Source: Arthrobacter_B citreus
Lineage (GTDB): Bacteria > Actinomycetota > Actinomycetes > Actinomycetales > Micrococcaceae
Assembly: GCF_042429235.1 (NCBI RefSeq)
Contig: NZ_JBHMBA010000002.1
Length of the DNA: 64,000 nucleotides
Strand: one strand, 5' to 3'
Shown: in pieces, positions 1 to 7,956 of the stretch
Layout of the letters: every line of letters starts with the position of its first letter
Position numbering within the stretch: position 1 is the stretch's first letter
Notes under the pieces: model-generated
The model's input: the letters and a program-made list of their open reading frames with translations, nothing else
Told to the model about the DNA's origin: nothing
The model's database searches: none
Position numbers and translations under genes: made by a program

Positions 1-1
1 G

Positions 2-463
2 GTCAATAACGAGTCCACGGTGGTCGTGGACGAAGAGGAACTGTCCCGTCTGGGCCGGTACCTGCTGGAGAACCTGTACGTGCATCCGGAAGCTGAACTG
101 TCCATCATCCTGGTGGACGAGGAAGCCATGGAGAAGCTGCACATCGAGTGGATGGACATCCCCGGAGCAACCGACGTGCTGTCCTTCCCGATGGACGAAC
201 TGCGGCCCGGCGTCCCGGGACGCGTCACACCGGCGGGAGTGCTCGGCGATATTGTGCTGTGTCCGCAGGTTGCCGCCGATCAGGCCGACACCGCAGGCCA
301 CAGCATGCAGGAGGAACTGCTGCTGCTGACGACGCACGGCGTGCTGCACCTGCTCGGTTATGACCACGCGGAACCCGAAGAAGAACAGGAAATGTTCGGG
401 CTGCAGCGTCAGCTCCTGTCCTCCTACCTGGGCCGGGACGCCCCGAAGGAGACGCGCAGTTGA
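2..463 (+). CDS. ybeY: Endoribonuclease YbeY (rRNA maturation factor), 5' end outside the window
   Basis: YbeY is a zinc-dependent endoribonuclease for 16S rRNA 3'-end maturation and ribosome quality control. The visible product carries the family motif H-G-x-L-H-L-x-G-Y-D-H near its C-terminus, giving the three metal-binding histidines. The frame stays open to the left edge and reads V-N-N-E-S before the first internal GTG at 20. This matches the usual start of the family (M-x-I-E-V-N-N), so the true start lies just outside and only a few residues are missing. The stop overlaps the next start by four bases (TTGA), so the genes are probably translationally coupled. The ybeY-corC-era order is the usual one in actinobacteria. 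Confidence 0.95.
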   Translation, partial: VNNESTVVVDEEELSRLGRYLLENLYVHPEAELSIILVDEEAMEKLHIEWMDIPGATDVLSFPMDELRPGVPGRVTPAGVLGDIVLCPQVAADQADTAGHSMQEELLLLTTHGVLHLLGYDHAEPEEEQEMFGLQRQLLSSYLGRDAPKETRS

Positions 464-1797
464 GCGTAGCCCTGCTGATTTTCATGGCCGTGGCGTTCAT
501 GGTCCTGGCCGGACTGCTCACAGCCGCCGAATCCGCGTACGGTTACCTGCCCCGGCATGAGGCTGAGGCGCTGCTGCATGGAAAGGCCGGCAAACCGCTG
601 CGCAAAATCCTGCAGCACCCGGTCGCCCACATGCACGCCCTGCGCTTTTGGCGGGTTTGGTTCGAGATGGCCACAGCCGTTTCCGTGGCCACCCTGTTCC
701 AGATGCTCCTGGACAACATTTGGCTGGCCGGGCTGCTGGCCACCGTGGTGATGGCCGGCATCGGTTTTGTCCTGGTGGGGGTATCCCCGCGGCAGATCGG
801 CCGCAAGCACGTGACCGGCGTCGTCGTCCTGACCGCCGGCATGGTGCGGTTCCTCCGTGTGGTGCTCGGCCCGGTTCCCGGCTGGCTCGTTCGGCTGGGC
901 ACCGCCGTCGCGCCCGGGACGCAGGGCCCGGACGCCGCGTTCTTCACGGAGGAGGAATTCCGTGAACTCCTGGACCGCGCGTCCGAGGCGGACATGATCG
1001 AAAACACGGAAGCGGAGCTCATCCACTCAGTGTTCGAACTGGGCGACACCAAGGTCCGTTCCGTGATGGTGCCCCGGACGGACATGGTCTGCATTGACTC
1101 CGGGTCCAACCTTCGCCAGGCCATGTCCCTGTTCCTGCGCTCGGGTTACTCCCGCGTTCCGGTGATCGAGGACAGCGCGGACCAGATCGTGGGCATCCTG
1201 TACCTCAAGGACGTGGCCGCGCAGATGCACTCCAACCCCGGCGAGGCCACGGTTCGCCGGGTGGAGGAGTTCGCGCGCGGCGTCCGCTATGTTCCCGAAT
1301 CCAAAGCGGTCAGCGAACTGCTGCAGGAACTACAGCGCGAATCCACCCACGTTGCGATCGTGATCGATGAGTATGGCGGAACCGCCGGACTGGTCACGCT
1401 GGAGGACCTGATCGAGGAAATCGTCGGCGAGATCGTGGACGAATACGACTCAGAGCGTCCCGAAATCGAAAACCTTGGCGGAGGACGCTACCGCATCAGC
1501 TCCCGCGCCGGCATCGATGACCTCGGCGAGCTCTTCGACGTCGACCTCGAAGACGACGAGGTGGACACCGTGGGCGGGCTGCTGGCCAAGGCCCTGGGCC
1601 GCGTGCCGATTGTCGGCAGCGAAGTGGTGGTTGACGGCGTCGTGCTTCACGCCGAACGCCTCGAGGGACGCCGCAACCGGGTGTCCCATATCATCGCCTG
1701 GAAACAGCAGCGTGCGGATGAAACAGACGAAAAGAACGACGACGGCAGGGAAGCATCCCGCGTCCACTCAACAGAATTGGTACCCCGTAATGACTGA
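460..1797 (+). CDS. CNNM/CorC-family membrane protein with CBS domains (hemolysin family)
   Basis: A 445-residue integral membrane protein of the DUF21-CBS-CorC_HlyC architecture. The N-terminal third is hydrophobic with about four membrane segments (around residues 1-25, 60-80, 85-110 and 120-145). A CBS pair follows (about 190-320, with V-R-S-V-M-V-P-R-T-D-M and I-D-E-Y-G-G-T-A-G-L-V-T-L-E-D). A C-terminal transporter-associated domain covers about 335-415. Relatives are linked to magnesium or cobalt transport. The older name hemolysin C does not imply a toxin. The start is TTG, overlapping the ybeY stop, and the gene overlaps era by eight bases. The C-terminal tail is charged and poorly conserved. 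Confidence 0.9.
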   Translation: MSVALLIFMAVAFMVLAGLLTAAESAYGYLPRHEAEALLHGKAGKPLRKILQHPVAHMHALRFWRVWFEMATAVSVATLFQMLLDNIWLAGLLATVVMAGIGFVLVGVSPRQIGRKHVTGVVVLTAGMVRFLRVVLGPVPGWLVRLGTAVAPGTQGPDAAFFTEEEFRELLDRASEADMIENTEAELIHSVFELGDTKVRSVMVPRTDMVCIDSGSNLRQAMSLFLRSGYSRVPVIEDSADQIVGILYLKDVAAQMHSNPGEATVRRVEEFARGVRYVPESKAVSELLQELQRESTHVAIVIDEYGGTAGLVTLEDLIEEIVGEIVDEYDSERPEIENLGGGRYRISSRAGIDDLGELFDVDLEDDEVDTVGGLLAKALGRVPIVGSEVVVDGVVLHAERLEGRRNRVSHIIAWKQQRADETDEKNDDGREASRVHSTELVPRND

Positions 1798-2719
1798 CTC
1801 ACAGTTCCGCGCCGGCTTTGTATCGCTGGTGGGCCGGCCAAACGCCGGCAAATCCACCCTGACCAACGCCTTGGTTGGCCAGAAGGTGGCCATCACCTCC
1901 TCCAAGCCGCAGACCACGCGGCACACGATCCGCGGCATCGTGCACCGCGAGGACTCCCAGCTGATCCTCGTGGACACTCCGGGACTGCACCGACCGCGGA
2001 CGTTGCTCGGTAAGCGGCTGAACGACCTGGTGGCTGACACGCTCGCCGAGGTGGATGCCATCGGGTTCTGCCTTCCCGCCAATGAGGCCGTAGGGCCCGG
2101 TGACCGCTACATCGCCAAGCAGCTCGCCGCACTGAAGAAAAAGCCGGTGGTGGCGCTGGTCACCAAGACCGACCTGGTGGACCGTGCCGCCCTGGCAAAG
2201 CAGCTGATGGCCGTGACCGCCCTGGGCACAGAGGTTATGGGTGAAGCGGGATGGGCCGACATTGTGCCGGTCTCGGCAGCGGACGGGTTCCAGGTGGACA
2301 CCGTCGCAGAGGTCCTCTCCAGCTACATGCCCTCGTCACCGCCCCTCTACCCGGACGGTGAGCTGACGGATGAACCGGAAGCCGTCATGGTGGCCGAACT
2401 GATCCGTGAAGCCGCGCTCGAGGGTGTCCGCGATGAGCTTCCCCACTCGCTGGCCGTGGTGGTGGACGAGATTGTTCCCCGTGAAGGACGCTCCGAGGAC
2501 AATCCGCTCCTGGATATCCGGGTCAACCTGTACGTGGAGCGGTCCTCGCAGAAGGCCATCATCATCGGCAAGGGCGGCGCACGGCTGCGCGAAGTGGGCA
2601 CCAACGCTCGGCTTGCCATCGAAGCGCTGCTGGGTACCCGCATCTACCTTGACCTGCACGTCAAGATTGCCAAGGACTGGCAGCGCGATCCCAAGCAGCT
2701 GGTGAAACTGGGCTTCTAA
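1790..2719 (+). CDS. era: GTPase Era
   Basis: Era is a GTPase that binds the 3' end of 16S rRNA and helps assemble the 30S subunit. All the G motifs are visible: G-R-P-N-A-G-K-S-T (residues 15-23), D-T-P-G, T-K-T-D and S-A-A. A C-terminal KH domain includes G-K-G-G-A-R-L-R-E-V-G. At 309 residues it has the normal length. The ATG at 1790 gives M-T-D-S-Q-F-R-A-G-F, a typical start, and overlaps the preceding stop by eight bases. The reading frame stays open about 100 codons further upstream, but that stretch is a shadow of the preceding gene. Confidence 0.97.
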   Translation: MTDSQFRAGFVSLVGRPNAGKSTLTNALVGQKVAITSSKPQTTRHTIRGIVHREDSQLILVDTPGLHRPRTLLGKRLNDLVADTLAEVDAIGFCLPANEAVGPGDRYIAKQLAALKKKPVVALVTKTDLVDRAALAKQLMAVTALGTEVMGEAGWADIVPVSAADGFQVDTVAEVLSSYMPSSPPLYPDGELTDEPEAVMVAELIREAALEGVRDELPHSLAVVVDEIVPREGRSEDNPLLDIRVNLYVERSSQKAIIIGKGGARLREVGTNARLAIEALLGTRIYLDLHVKIAKDWQRDPKQLVKLGF

Positions 2720-2738
2720 ACAGGCCTGAACAGGCGTA

Positions 2739-2774
2739 CCCTGAATTTTCTTTTCAGGGACGCCGCGTACACTT
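2739..2774 (+). promoter_or_regulatory. Small hairpin and possible promoter before the LCP gene
   Basis: The 129-base gap between era and the LCP gene holds a short inverted repeat (CCCTGAA at 2739-2745, TTCAGGG at 2753-2759) with a T-rich loop but no T-tract after it. It also holds TACACT at 2769-2774, a fair -10 box of the actinobacterial TAnnnT type. I infer weak termination after era and a separate promoter for the next gene. Both calls are weak. Confidence 0.3.
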
Positions 2775-2848
2775 TGATCATCCACGTGCGCTTCAATCAC
2801 TATTGGTGAGCACGAATCAGAACACGAATCATTGAAGGGGACCGGCCC

Positions 2849-4381
2849 ATGTCATCTCGCCGTGCCGTAACGGGTGCCGGTCCCTCCGGAAACTCAGCTT
2901 CCGGAGCGCCCCGCGCGCAGCACCCCGGCGGACGGCATCTGGGCAATGGGGGCGGCGCGCACCCGGTGCTGCGGCTTGTGGCCGTGATCCTGTCCCTGAC
3001 ACTGGTCTCAGGGCTGGTCTTCGTGGGCGTGCAGGTGCTCCGCCTGCAGAACAACCTTGACACCAAGCCGCTGAACCTAGGCTCCAGCCGCGAGCCGGCC
3101 CCTCCGGTGGACACCAATACGGATCCGCTGCAGATCCTGATCCTCGGCACCGACAACCGCGAGGGCCAGGAAAGCAACAACTCGGACGTGATGATGCTGG
3201 CGAACATGTCGGCGGACCGCTCCCACGTGACCGTGGTCAGTTTCCCCCGGGACCTTCTGGTGCCGCTGCCGGCTTGCACCGACCCTGAAACCGGCAACAC
3301 CTACCCCGGGATGGACCTTGGCCAGCTCAACGGCGCCCTGGGCAACGGCGGGCCGGGCTGCACGGTGGCCGCGATCAACCAGCTGACCGGACTGAGCATT
3401 GACCACTTTATGATGGCCGACTTTGATGCCGTGAAGGAACTGTCCAACACCCTGGGCGGCGTCGATGTCTGCGTCAACCAGCCGGTGGAGGATGAGCTGT
3501 CCGGACTGAGCCTTCCGGCCGGAGTCAGCAGCGTGCAGGGCGAACAGGCCCTCGCCTTCCTGCGCACCCGCCACGGTTTCGGCAACGGCGGCGACGAGGG
3601 CCGCATCCGCGCCCAGCAAAGCTTCATGGCCTCCATGGTCCGCAAGGTCCAGGACGAGGGCACACTCAGCAACCTGCCCAAGCTGTACTCCATCGCCGAG
3701 ACGGTCACCCGGAACCTGACGGTGGACGAGGAACTGACCAGCCCGACGTCGCTAATCGCCCTTGCCGGTCGGCTGAAGGACGTGGACCTGAGCCGCGTGG
3801 CCTTTGTCACGGCTCCGGTAGTGCCCTACGAGTACGACAACAACCGGCTGGTGCTGGACGAAACTGCGGCCGAACCGCTTTTCAACGCCCTGGTCGAGGA
3901 CCGGGACATCACCGAGCCTGCCCCTGAACCGGCACCGGAAACCACCGCACCGGCTGACGGCACCGAATCGCTCCCGGCCGAGGAAGTCCCGTTCTTCGAT
4001 CCGGCCACCATTCCCGTCACCATCCTTGACGCCACCGGCAGCACCGCTGACCCCGGCGCCGGATCCCGGGATGAGGCCATTGCCGCACACCTGCTCTCGG
4101 AGGGGTATGCCCTGGCGGCAGCAGCCGGACAGACCAACGATCCCAGCCCGGCCACGCAGATTTTCCACGGCGTCGGCTACCTGGAGATGGCGCAGCAGGT
4201 TGCCGCCGCCCTGGGCGTTCCTGCCGTGCAGGTGGTGGCCAGTAACCTGGTCAACGGCGTGAGCGTGCAGATCGGACAGGACTTCCGCACCGGCAACACC
4301 ATGCCCGATGCCGGGGGCGTGGGCGGGCTCACCGGCCAGACCGCAGCACAGGTTACGTGCCAAACAGCTTTCGGGAATTAA
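2849..4381 (+). CDS. LytR-CpsA-Psr (LCP) family cell-wall glycopolymer ligase
   Basis: LCP proteins attach lipid-linked glycopolymers to peptidoglycan on the outer face of the membrane. This 510-residue protein has a short cytoplasmic N-terminus and one membrane segment at about residues 47-70. The LCP domain spans about 90-340 (I-L-I-L-G-T-D-N-R-E, then V-V-S-F-P-R-D and conserved arginines). A proline- and glutamate-rich linker follows, then a LytR_C domain from about 390 to 480. The ATG at 2849 follows GGGGACC. It stands alone between era and the leucine leader, so context does not identify its polymer. Teichuronic acid or arabinogalactan-like chains are options. Confidence 0.92.
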   Translation: MSSRRAVTGAGPSGNSASGAPRAQHPGGRHLGNGGGAHPVLRLVAVILSLTLVSGLVFVGVQVLRLQNNLDTKPLNLGSSREPAPPVDTNTDPLQILILGTDNREGQESNNSDVMMLANMSADRSHVTVVSFPRDLLVPLPACTDPETGNTYPGMDLGQLNGALGNGGPGCTVAAINQLTGLSIDHFMMADFDAVKELSNTLGGVDVCVNQPVEDELSGLSLPAGVSSVQGEQALAFLRTRHGFGNGGDEGRIRAQQSFMASMVRKVQDEGTLSNLPKLYSIAETVTRNLTVDEELTSPTSLIALAGRLKDVDLSRVAFVTAPVVPYEYDNNRLVLDETAAEPLFNALVEDRDITEPAPEPAPETTAPADGTESLPAEEVPFFDPATIPVTILDATGSTADPGAGSRDEAIAAHLLSEGYALAAAAGQTNDPSPATQIFHGVGYLEMAQQVAAALGVPAVQVVASNLVNGVSVQIGQDFRTGNTMPDAGGVGGLTGQTAAQVTCQTAFGN

Positions 4382-4384
4382 CAA

Positions 4385-4420
4385 TTGGGTAGCCCCACAG
4401 CCTGCTGTTAGGGTTGTCAC
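4385..4420 (+). promoter_or_regulatory. Promoter for the leucine leader (leaderless transcript)
   Basis: TTGGGT at 4385-4390 and TAGGGT at 4409-4414 are 18 bases apart and look like -35 and -10 boxes. The leader-peptide GTG begins six bases after the -10 box, so transcription should start at or next to the GTG and the mRNA would be leaderless. There is no ribosome binding site before the GTG, which fits. Confidence 0.6.
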
Positions 4421-4474
4421 GTGCGCGCAGAGCTTCTTCTCCTTAGCTGCCGCGGCGGGGCCATAACCAACTAG
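4421..4474 (+). CDS. Leucine-rich leader peptide of leuA (attenuator), 17 aa
   Basis: GTG at 4421 opens a 17-codon frame encoding MRAELLLLSCRGGAITN and ending in TAG at 4472. Codons 5-8 are four leucine codons in a row (CTT CTT CTC CTT), followed later by Ile and Thr. leuA starts 70 bases downstream. A run of the regulating amino acid in a short upstream frame is the hallmark of ribosome-mediated attenuation, known for leuA in other actinobacteria. Low leucyl-tRNA would stall the ribosome on the leucine run and change folding of the downstream RNA. The GC-rich segment 4451-4495 can form alternative stems, but I could not fold it. Confidence 0.75.
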   Translation: MRAELLLLSCRGGAITN

Positions 4475-4544
4475 GCCGCCCCTCGCTGCGGAGTTTGTGT
4501 TGCCCGGCCGCTCTTCTGAACTCATAGAAAAGGCCACAGCAGTC

Positions 4545-6287
4545 ATGCGAAATGCACAGCAGCCCTCGGGAATGCCAGTCTCCAAGTATGTTCCCTTCCA
4601 GGACCAGATCAGCTTTGAACTCCCGGACCGGACCTGGCCCGACAAGCTCATCACCAAGGCTCCGCGCTGGTGCGCGGTGGACCTGCGGGACGGCAACCAG
4701 GCCCTGATCGATCCCATGAGCCCCGAGCGCAAGCACAAGATGTTCGACCTGCTGGTGAAGATGGGCTACAAGGAAATCGAGGTCGGTTTTCCGTCCGCAT
4801 CCCAGCTTGATTTCGATTTTGTCCGCCAGCTCATTGAGGGCGACCGGATCCCCGACGACGTCACCATCCAGGTGCTCACCCAGTCCCGTGAACACCTGAT
4901 CGAGCGGACCTACGAGTCACTCGAGGGCGCGGACCGCGCCATTGTCCACCTGTACAACTCCACCTCGGTGCTGCAGCGCAAAGTCGTCTTCAACACCGAC
5001 CAGGACGGCATTGTGGACATCGCCCTCTCGGGGGCCCGGCTGTGCAGGAAGTATGAAGAGCAGCTGCGCGGCGTCGATGTCACCTACGAGTACTCGCCCG
5101 AGTCCTACACGGGCACTGAACTGGACTTTGCCCTGCGCATCTCCAACGCCGTCGCCGAGGTGCTCGAAGCATCCCCGGACCGGCAGATGATCCTGAACCT
5201 GCCGGCCACCGTGGAAATGGCCACTCCCAATGTGTACGCCGACTCCATTGAGTGGATGCACCGCAACCTCGCGAACCGTGACTCCATCATCCTGTCCCTG
5301 CACCCGCACAATGACCGCGGCACCGGCGTGGCCGCGGCCGAGCTGGGGTACCTCGCCGGCGCGGACCGCATCGAAGGCTGCCTCTTCGGCAACGGGGAGC
5401 GGACCGGCAACGTGGACCTGGTGACGCTGGGCATGAACATGTTCAGCCAGGGCGTTGACCCCGAGATTGACTTCTCGGACATCGACCACGTCCGCCGCAC
5501 AGTCGAGTACTGCAACCAGCTGCCCGTTCCCGAGCGTTCCCCCTACGGCGGCGACCTCGTGTTCACCGCATTCTCCGGATCCCACCAGGACGCCATCAAG
5601 AAGGGCTTCGAGTCCATGGAGAAGGACGCCGCGGCTGCCGGAACCACCGTGGACGACATTCCGTGGGCTGTTCCGTACCTGCCCATCGACCCCAAGGACA
5701 TCGGCCGCAGCTACGAGGCTGTCATCCGGGTCAACAGCCAGTCCGGCAAGGGCGGCGTCGCCTACCTGCTCAAGAACGAGCACAACATGGACCTGCCCCG
5801 CCGCGCGCAGATCGAATTCTCCGGCGTCGTCCAGCGCCGCACCGACACCGCCGGCGGCGAAGTCACCGGTGCCGAGCTGTGGAAGGTCTTCCAGGATGAA
5901 TACCTCCCGAACACTCCGGAATCCGGCGGCGAGCCGTGGGGACATTACGCACTGTCCTCGGTCAATGCCGACACCGCCGAAGACGGCACGTTCAAGCTGA
6001 CGGCGTCACTGCTCAACGGCGGTATTGCGCAGAAGCGCACGGCGACCGGCACCGGCCCCATCGCTGCCCTGCTGGAAATCCTCAGCGAGGACGGCATCGA
6101 CGTCCGCCTGCTGGACTACACCGAGCATGCCCTCTCCGCCAGCGGAAACGCCGCTGCGGCGGCATACGTGGAGCTGGCAGTGGGGGAGCGGGTGCTCTGG
6201 GGTGTCGGAATTGATTCCAACACCACCATGTCGGCCCTCAAGGCCGTAATTTCCGCCGTCAACCGGGCCATCCGCGACCGGGCCTAA
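4545..6287 (+). CDS. leuA: 2-Isopropylmalate synthase
   Basis: LeuA condenses acetyl-CoA with 2-oxoisovalerate, the first committed step of leucine synthesis. The product has 580 residues. The DRE-TIM catalytic domain includes V-D-L-R-D-G-N-Q-A-L-I-D (metal-binding aspartate), S-L-H-P-H-N-D-R-G-T-G and E-G-C-L-F-G-N-G-E-R-T-G-N-V-D. The C-terminal regulatory domain (about 440-580) normally gives leucine feedback inhibition. I chose ATG 4545 (M-R-N-A-Q-Q-P-S-G-M-P), the usual start in relatives. A GTG at 4497 in the same frame would add 16 residues without conservation. Expression is probably controlled by the leader peptide upstream. The gene is monocistronic. Confidence 0.96.
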   Translation: MRNAQQPSGMPVSKYVPFQDQISFELPDRTWPDKLITKAPRWCAVDLRDGNQALIDPMSPERKHKMFDLLVKMGYKEIEVGFPSASQLDFDFVRQLIEGDRIPDDVTIQVLTQSREHLIERTYESLEGADRAIVHLYNSTSVLQRKVVFNTDQDGIVDIALSGARLCRKYEEQLRGVDVTYEYSPESYTGTELDFALRISNAVAEVLEASPDRQMILNLPATVEMATPNVYADSIEWMHRNLANRDSIILSLHPHNDRGTGVAAAELGYLAGADRIEGCLFGNGERTGNVDLVTLGMNMFSQGVDPEIDFSDIDHVRRTVEYCNQLPVPERSPYGGDLVFTAFSGSHQDAIKKGFESMEKDAAAAGTTVDDIPWAVPYLPIDPKDIGRSYEAVIRVNSQSGKGGVAYLLKNEHNMDLPRRAQIEFSGVVQRRTDTAGGEVTGAELWKVFQDEYLPNTPESGGEPWGHYALSSVNADTAEDGTFKLTASLLNGGIAQKRTATGTGPIAALLEILSEDGIDVRLLDYTEHALSASGNAAAAAYVELAVGERVLWGVGIDSNTTMSALKAVISAVNRAIRDRA

Positions 6288-6308
6288 TCTGGAACACCGC
6301 AGCATCAG

Positions 6309-6342
6309 GCGCGCCCGGGAGCCCTCGGTTCCCGGGTGCGCC
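6309..6342 (+). terminator. Hairpin terminator after leuA
   Basis: An inverted repeat (GGCGC.CCCGGGA against TCCCGGG.GCGCC) lies 21 bases after the leuA stop, with a short loop and a brief T-rich tail (ACTTTCGT). It is GC-rich with a weak U-tract, common for actinobacterial terminators. Confidence 0.6.
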
Positions 6343-6373
6343 GACTTTCGTCCGGACGTGGGAAAATAGCACA

Positions 6374-7126
6374 GTGGCAGGAAAATCATTTGCTTCCCGG
6401 ACATATCGGGACGAGGGCGTCATCCTGCGCACCCACAAACTGGGTGAGGCGGACCGCATCCTGGTGCTGTTGACGCGCAGCCACGGCCAGGTGCGCGCCG
6501 TGGCCAAGGGGGTGCGCCGGACATCGAGCAAGTTCGGTGCCCGGCTGGAGCCGTTCATGGTGGCGGACCTGCAGCTGTCCTCGGGCCGCAACTTGGACAT
6601 CGTGACCCAGGCGACAACCCTGGGCGCCTACGGGCACGGGATCGTTTCGGACTATGCGCGCTACACTGCCGCGGCGGCGATCGCTGAAACCGCTGAACGG
6701 CTCACCGACGTCGACGGCGAGTCGGCCAACGCCCACTACCACCTGGTGATCGGGGCGCTGGCTGCCCTGAACCGCGGCGCCCATGCCCCGGAGCTCATCC
6801 TGGATTCCTACCTGCTGCGGGCCCTGGCGACTGCCGGTTGGGCACCGAGTTTCACCATCTGCGCGCGCTGCGGCGCGCCGGGGCCGCACTCGGCGTTTTC
6901 CGCAGCCCTGGGCGGCGCCGTATGCCCCTCCTGCCGGCCGCCGGGCGCGGCATCTCCCTCACCGGAAACCATGGTCCTGCTTGCGGCCCTGCTCTCCGGG
7001 GACTGGGCCACCGCCGACGACGCCGGGCAGCAGCCCCGGCGGGAGTCCGCCGGTTTGGTGGGCAGCTACCTTCAATGGCACCTGGAACGGGTCGTCAAAT
7101 CACTTCAACATGTGGAGCGTGTCTAA
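6374..7126 (+). CDS. recO: DNA repair protein RecO
   Basis: RecO loads RecA onto SSB-coated DNA together with RecR. The 250-residue product has the N-terminal OB fold (residues about 1-85, Y-R-D-E-G-V-I-L-R-T-H-K-L-G-E-A-D-R-I) and a helical C-terminal domain. The latter contains a four-cysteine zinc site (C-A-R-C about 50 residues past the centre, then C-P-S-C). The GTG at 6374 gives M-A-G-K-S-F-A-S-R-T-Y-R-D-E-G, matching the family. recO-uppS adjacency is typical of Micrococcaceae. Confidence 0.95.
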   Translation: MAGKSFASRTYRDEGVILRTHKLGEADRILVLLTRSHGQVRAVAKGVRRTSSKFGARLEPFMVADLQLSSGRNLDIVTQATTLGAYGHGIVSDYARYTAAAAIAETAERLTDVDGESANAHYHLVIGALAALNRGAHAPELILDSYLLRALATAGWAPSFTICARCGAPGPHSAFSAALGGAVCPSCRPPGAASPSPETMVLLAALLSGDWATADDAGQQPRRESAGLVGSYLQWHLERVVKSLQHVERV

Positions 7127-7164
7127 GCTTGCGTTCAAAGCCGTCTTCCCCAGGCATCCGGCCG

Positions 7165-7938
7165 GTGTCGCGTCCGGCACCGCATCCGTCCGGAGCAGTG
7201 CCGCCGCCGGTTCCCGCAGAGCTGGTGCCGCAGCATGTTGCCATTGTCATGGACGGCAACGGACGCTGGGCAAACCAGCGTGGACTGCCGCGCACGGAAG
7301 GCCACCGGGCCGGTGAAGCCGCTCTCCTGGATGTCATGGCCGGCGCGGTGGAGATGGGGATCCGGCACGTCTCCGTGTATGCCTTCTCCACTGAGAACTG
7401 GAAACGGTCTCCCGAGGAGGTCCGCTTCCTGATGGGCTTCAGCCGGGACGTGCTGCGCCGCCAGCGCGACCAGCTCAACGAGTGGGGTGTCCGCATCCGC
7501 TGGTCCGGCCGCCGTCCCCGGCTGTGGCAGTCGGTGGTGAAGGAGTTGGAGATCGCCGAGGAGGCCACCCGGGACAACAAGGTGTGCACGCTGAACATGT
7601 GCGTGAACTATGGCGGACGGGCCGAAATCACGGACGCTGTGTCCGCCATTGCCGCCGACGTCGCACGGGGCAAGCTGCGCCCGGGATCCATCACTGAGAA
7701 AACCATCCAGAAGTATCTCGACGAACCGGACCTGCCGGACGTGGACCTGTTCCTGCGGACTTCCGGCGAGCAGCGCCTGTCCAACTTCATGCTGTGGCAG
7801 TCCGCGTATGCGGAGATGGTCTTCATGGACACGCTGTGGCCCGACGTTGACCGTCGCACCCTGTGGGAAGCCGTGGAAATCTACGCCCGGCGGGACCGGC
7901 GCTATGGGGGAGCGGTGGACCAGGCCGCCCCGGCCTAG
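7165..7938 (+). CDS. uppS: Isoprenyl transferase (undecaprenyl diphosphate synthase family)
   Basis: This cis-prenyltransferase makes the polyprenyl diphosphate carrier used for cell-wall synthesis. Key motifs are intact: V-A-I-V-M-D-G-N-G-R-W-A, the Y-A-F-S-T-E-N-W block, N-Y-G-G-R and D-L-F-L-R-T-S-G-E-Q-R. The start is uncertain. GTG 7165 gives 257 residues with a proline-rich beginning. A different frame from GTG 7119, overlapping the recO stop, reads S-K-L-A-F-K-A-V-F-P-R-H-P-A-G-V, which resembles the N-terminus I recall for Arthrobacter relatives. That suggests a one-base shift between about 7170 and 7200. The catalytic core is unaffected. Confidence 0.9.
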   Translation: MSRPAPHPSGAVPPPVPAELVPQHVAIVMDGNGRWANQRGLPRTEGHRAGEAALLDVMAGAVEMGIRHVSVYAFSTENWKRSPEEVRFLMGFSRDVLRRQRDQLNEWGVRIRWSGRRPRLWQSVVKELEIAEEATRDNKVCTLNMCVNYGGRAEITDAVSAIAADVARGKLRPGSITEKTIQKYLDEPDLPDVDLFLRTSGEQRLSNFMLWQSAYAEMVFMDTLWPDVDRRTLWEAVEIYARRDRRYGGAVDQAAPA

Positions 7939-7956
7939 CTTCGCACCCCGGCTTCC

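Noticed and set aside
4497..4544. Upstream GTG as the leuA start
   Set aside because: The extra 16 residues are not like the family start, and the ATG at 4545 gives the conserved M-R-N-A-Q-Q-P-S-G.
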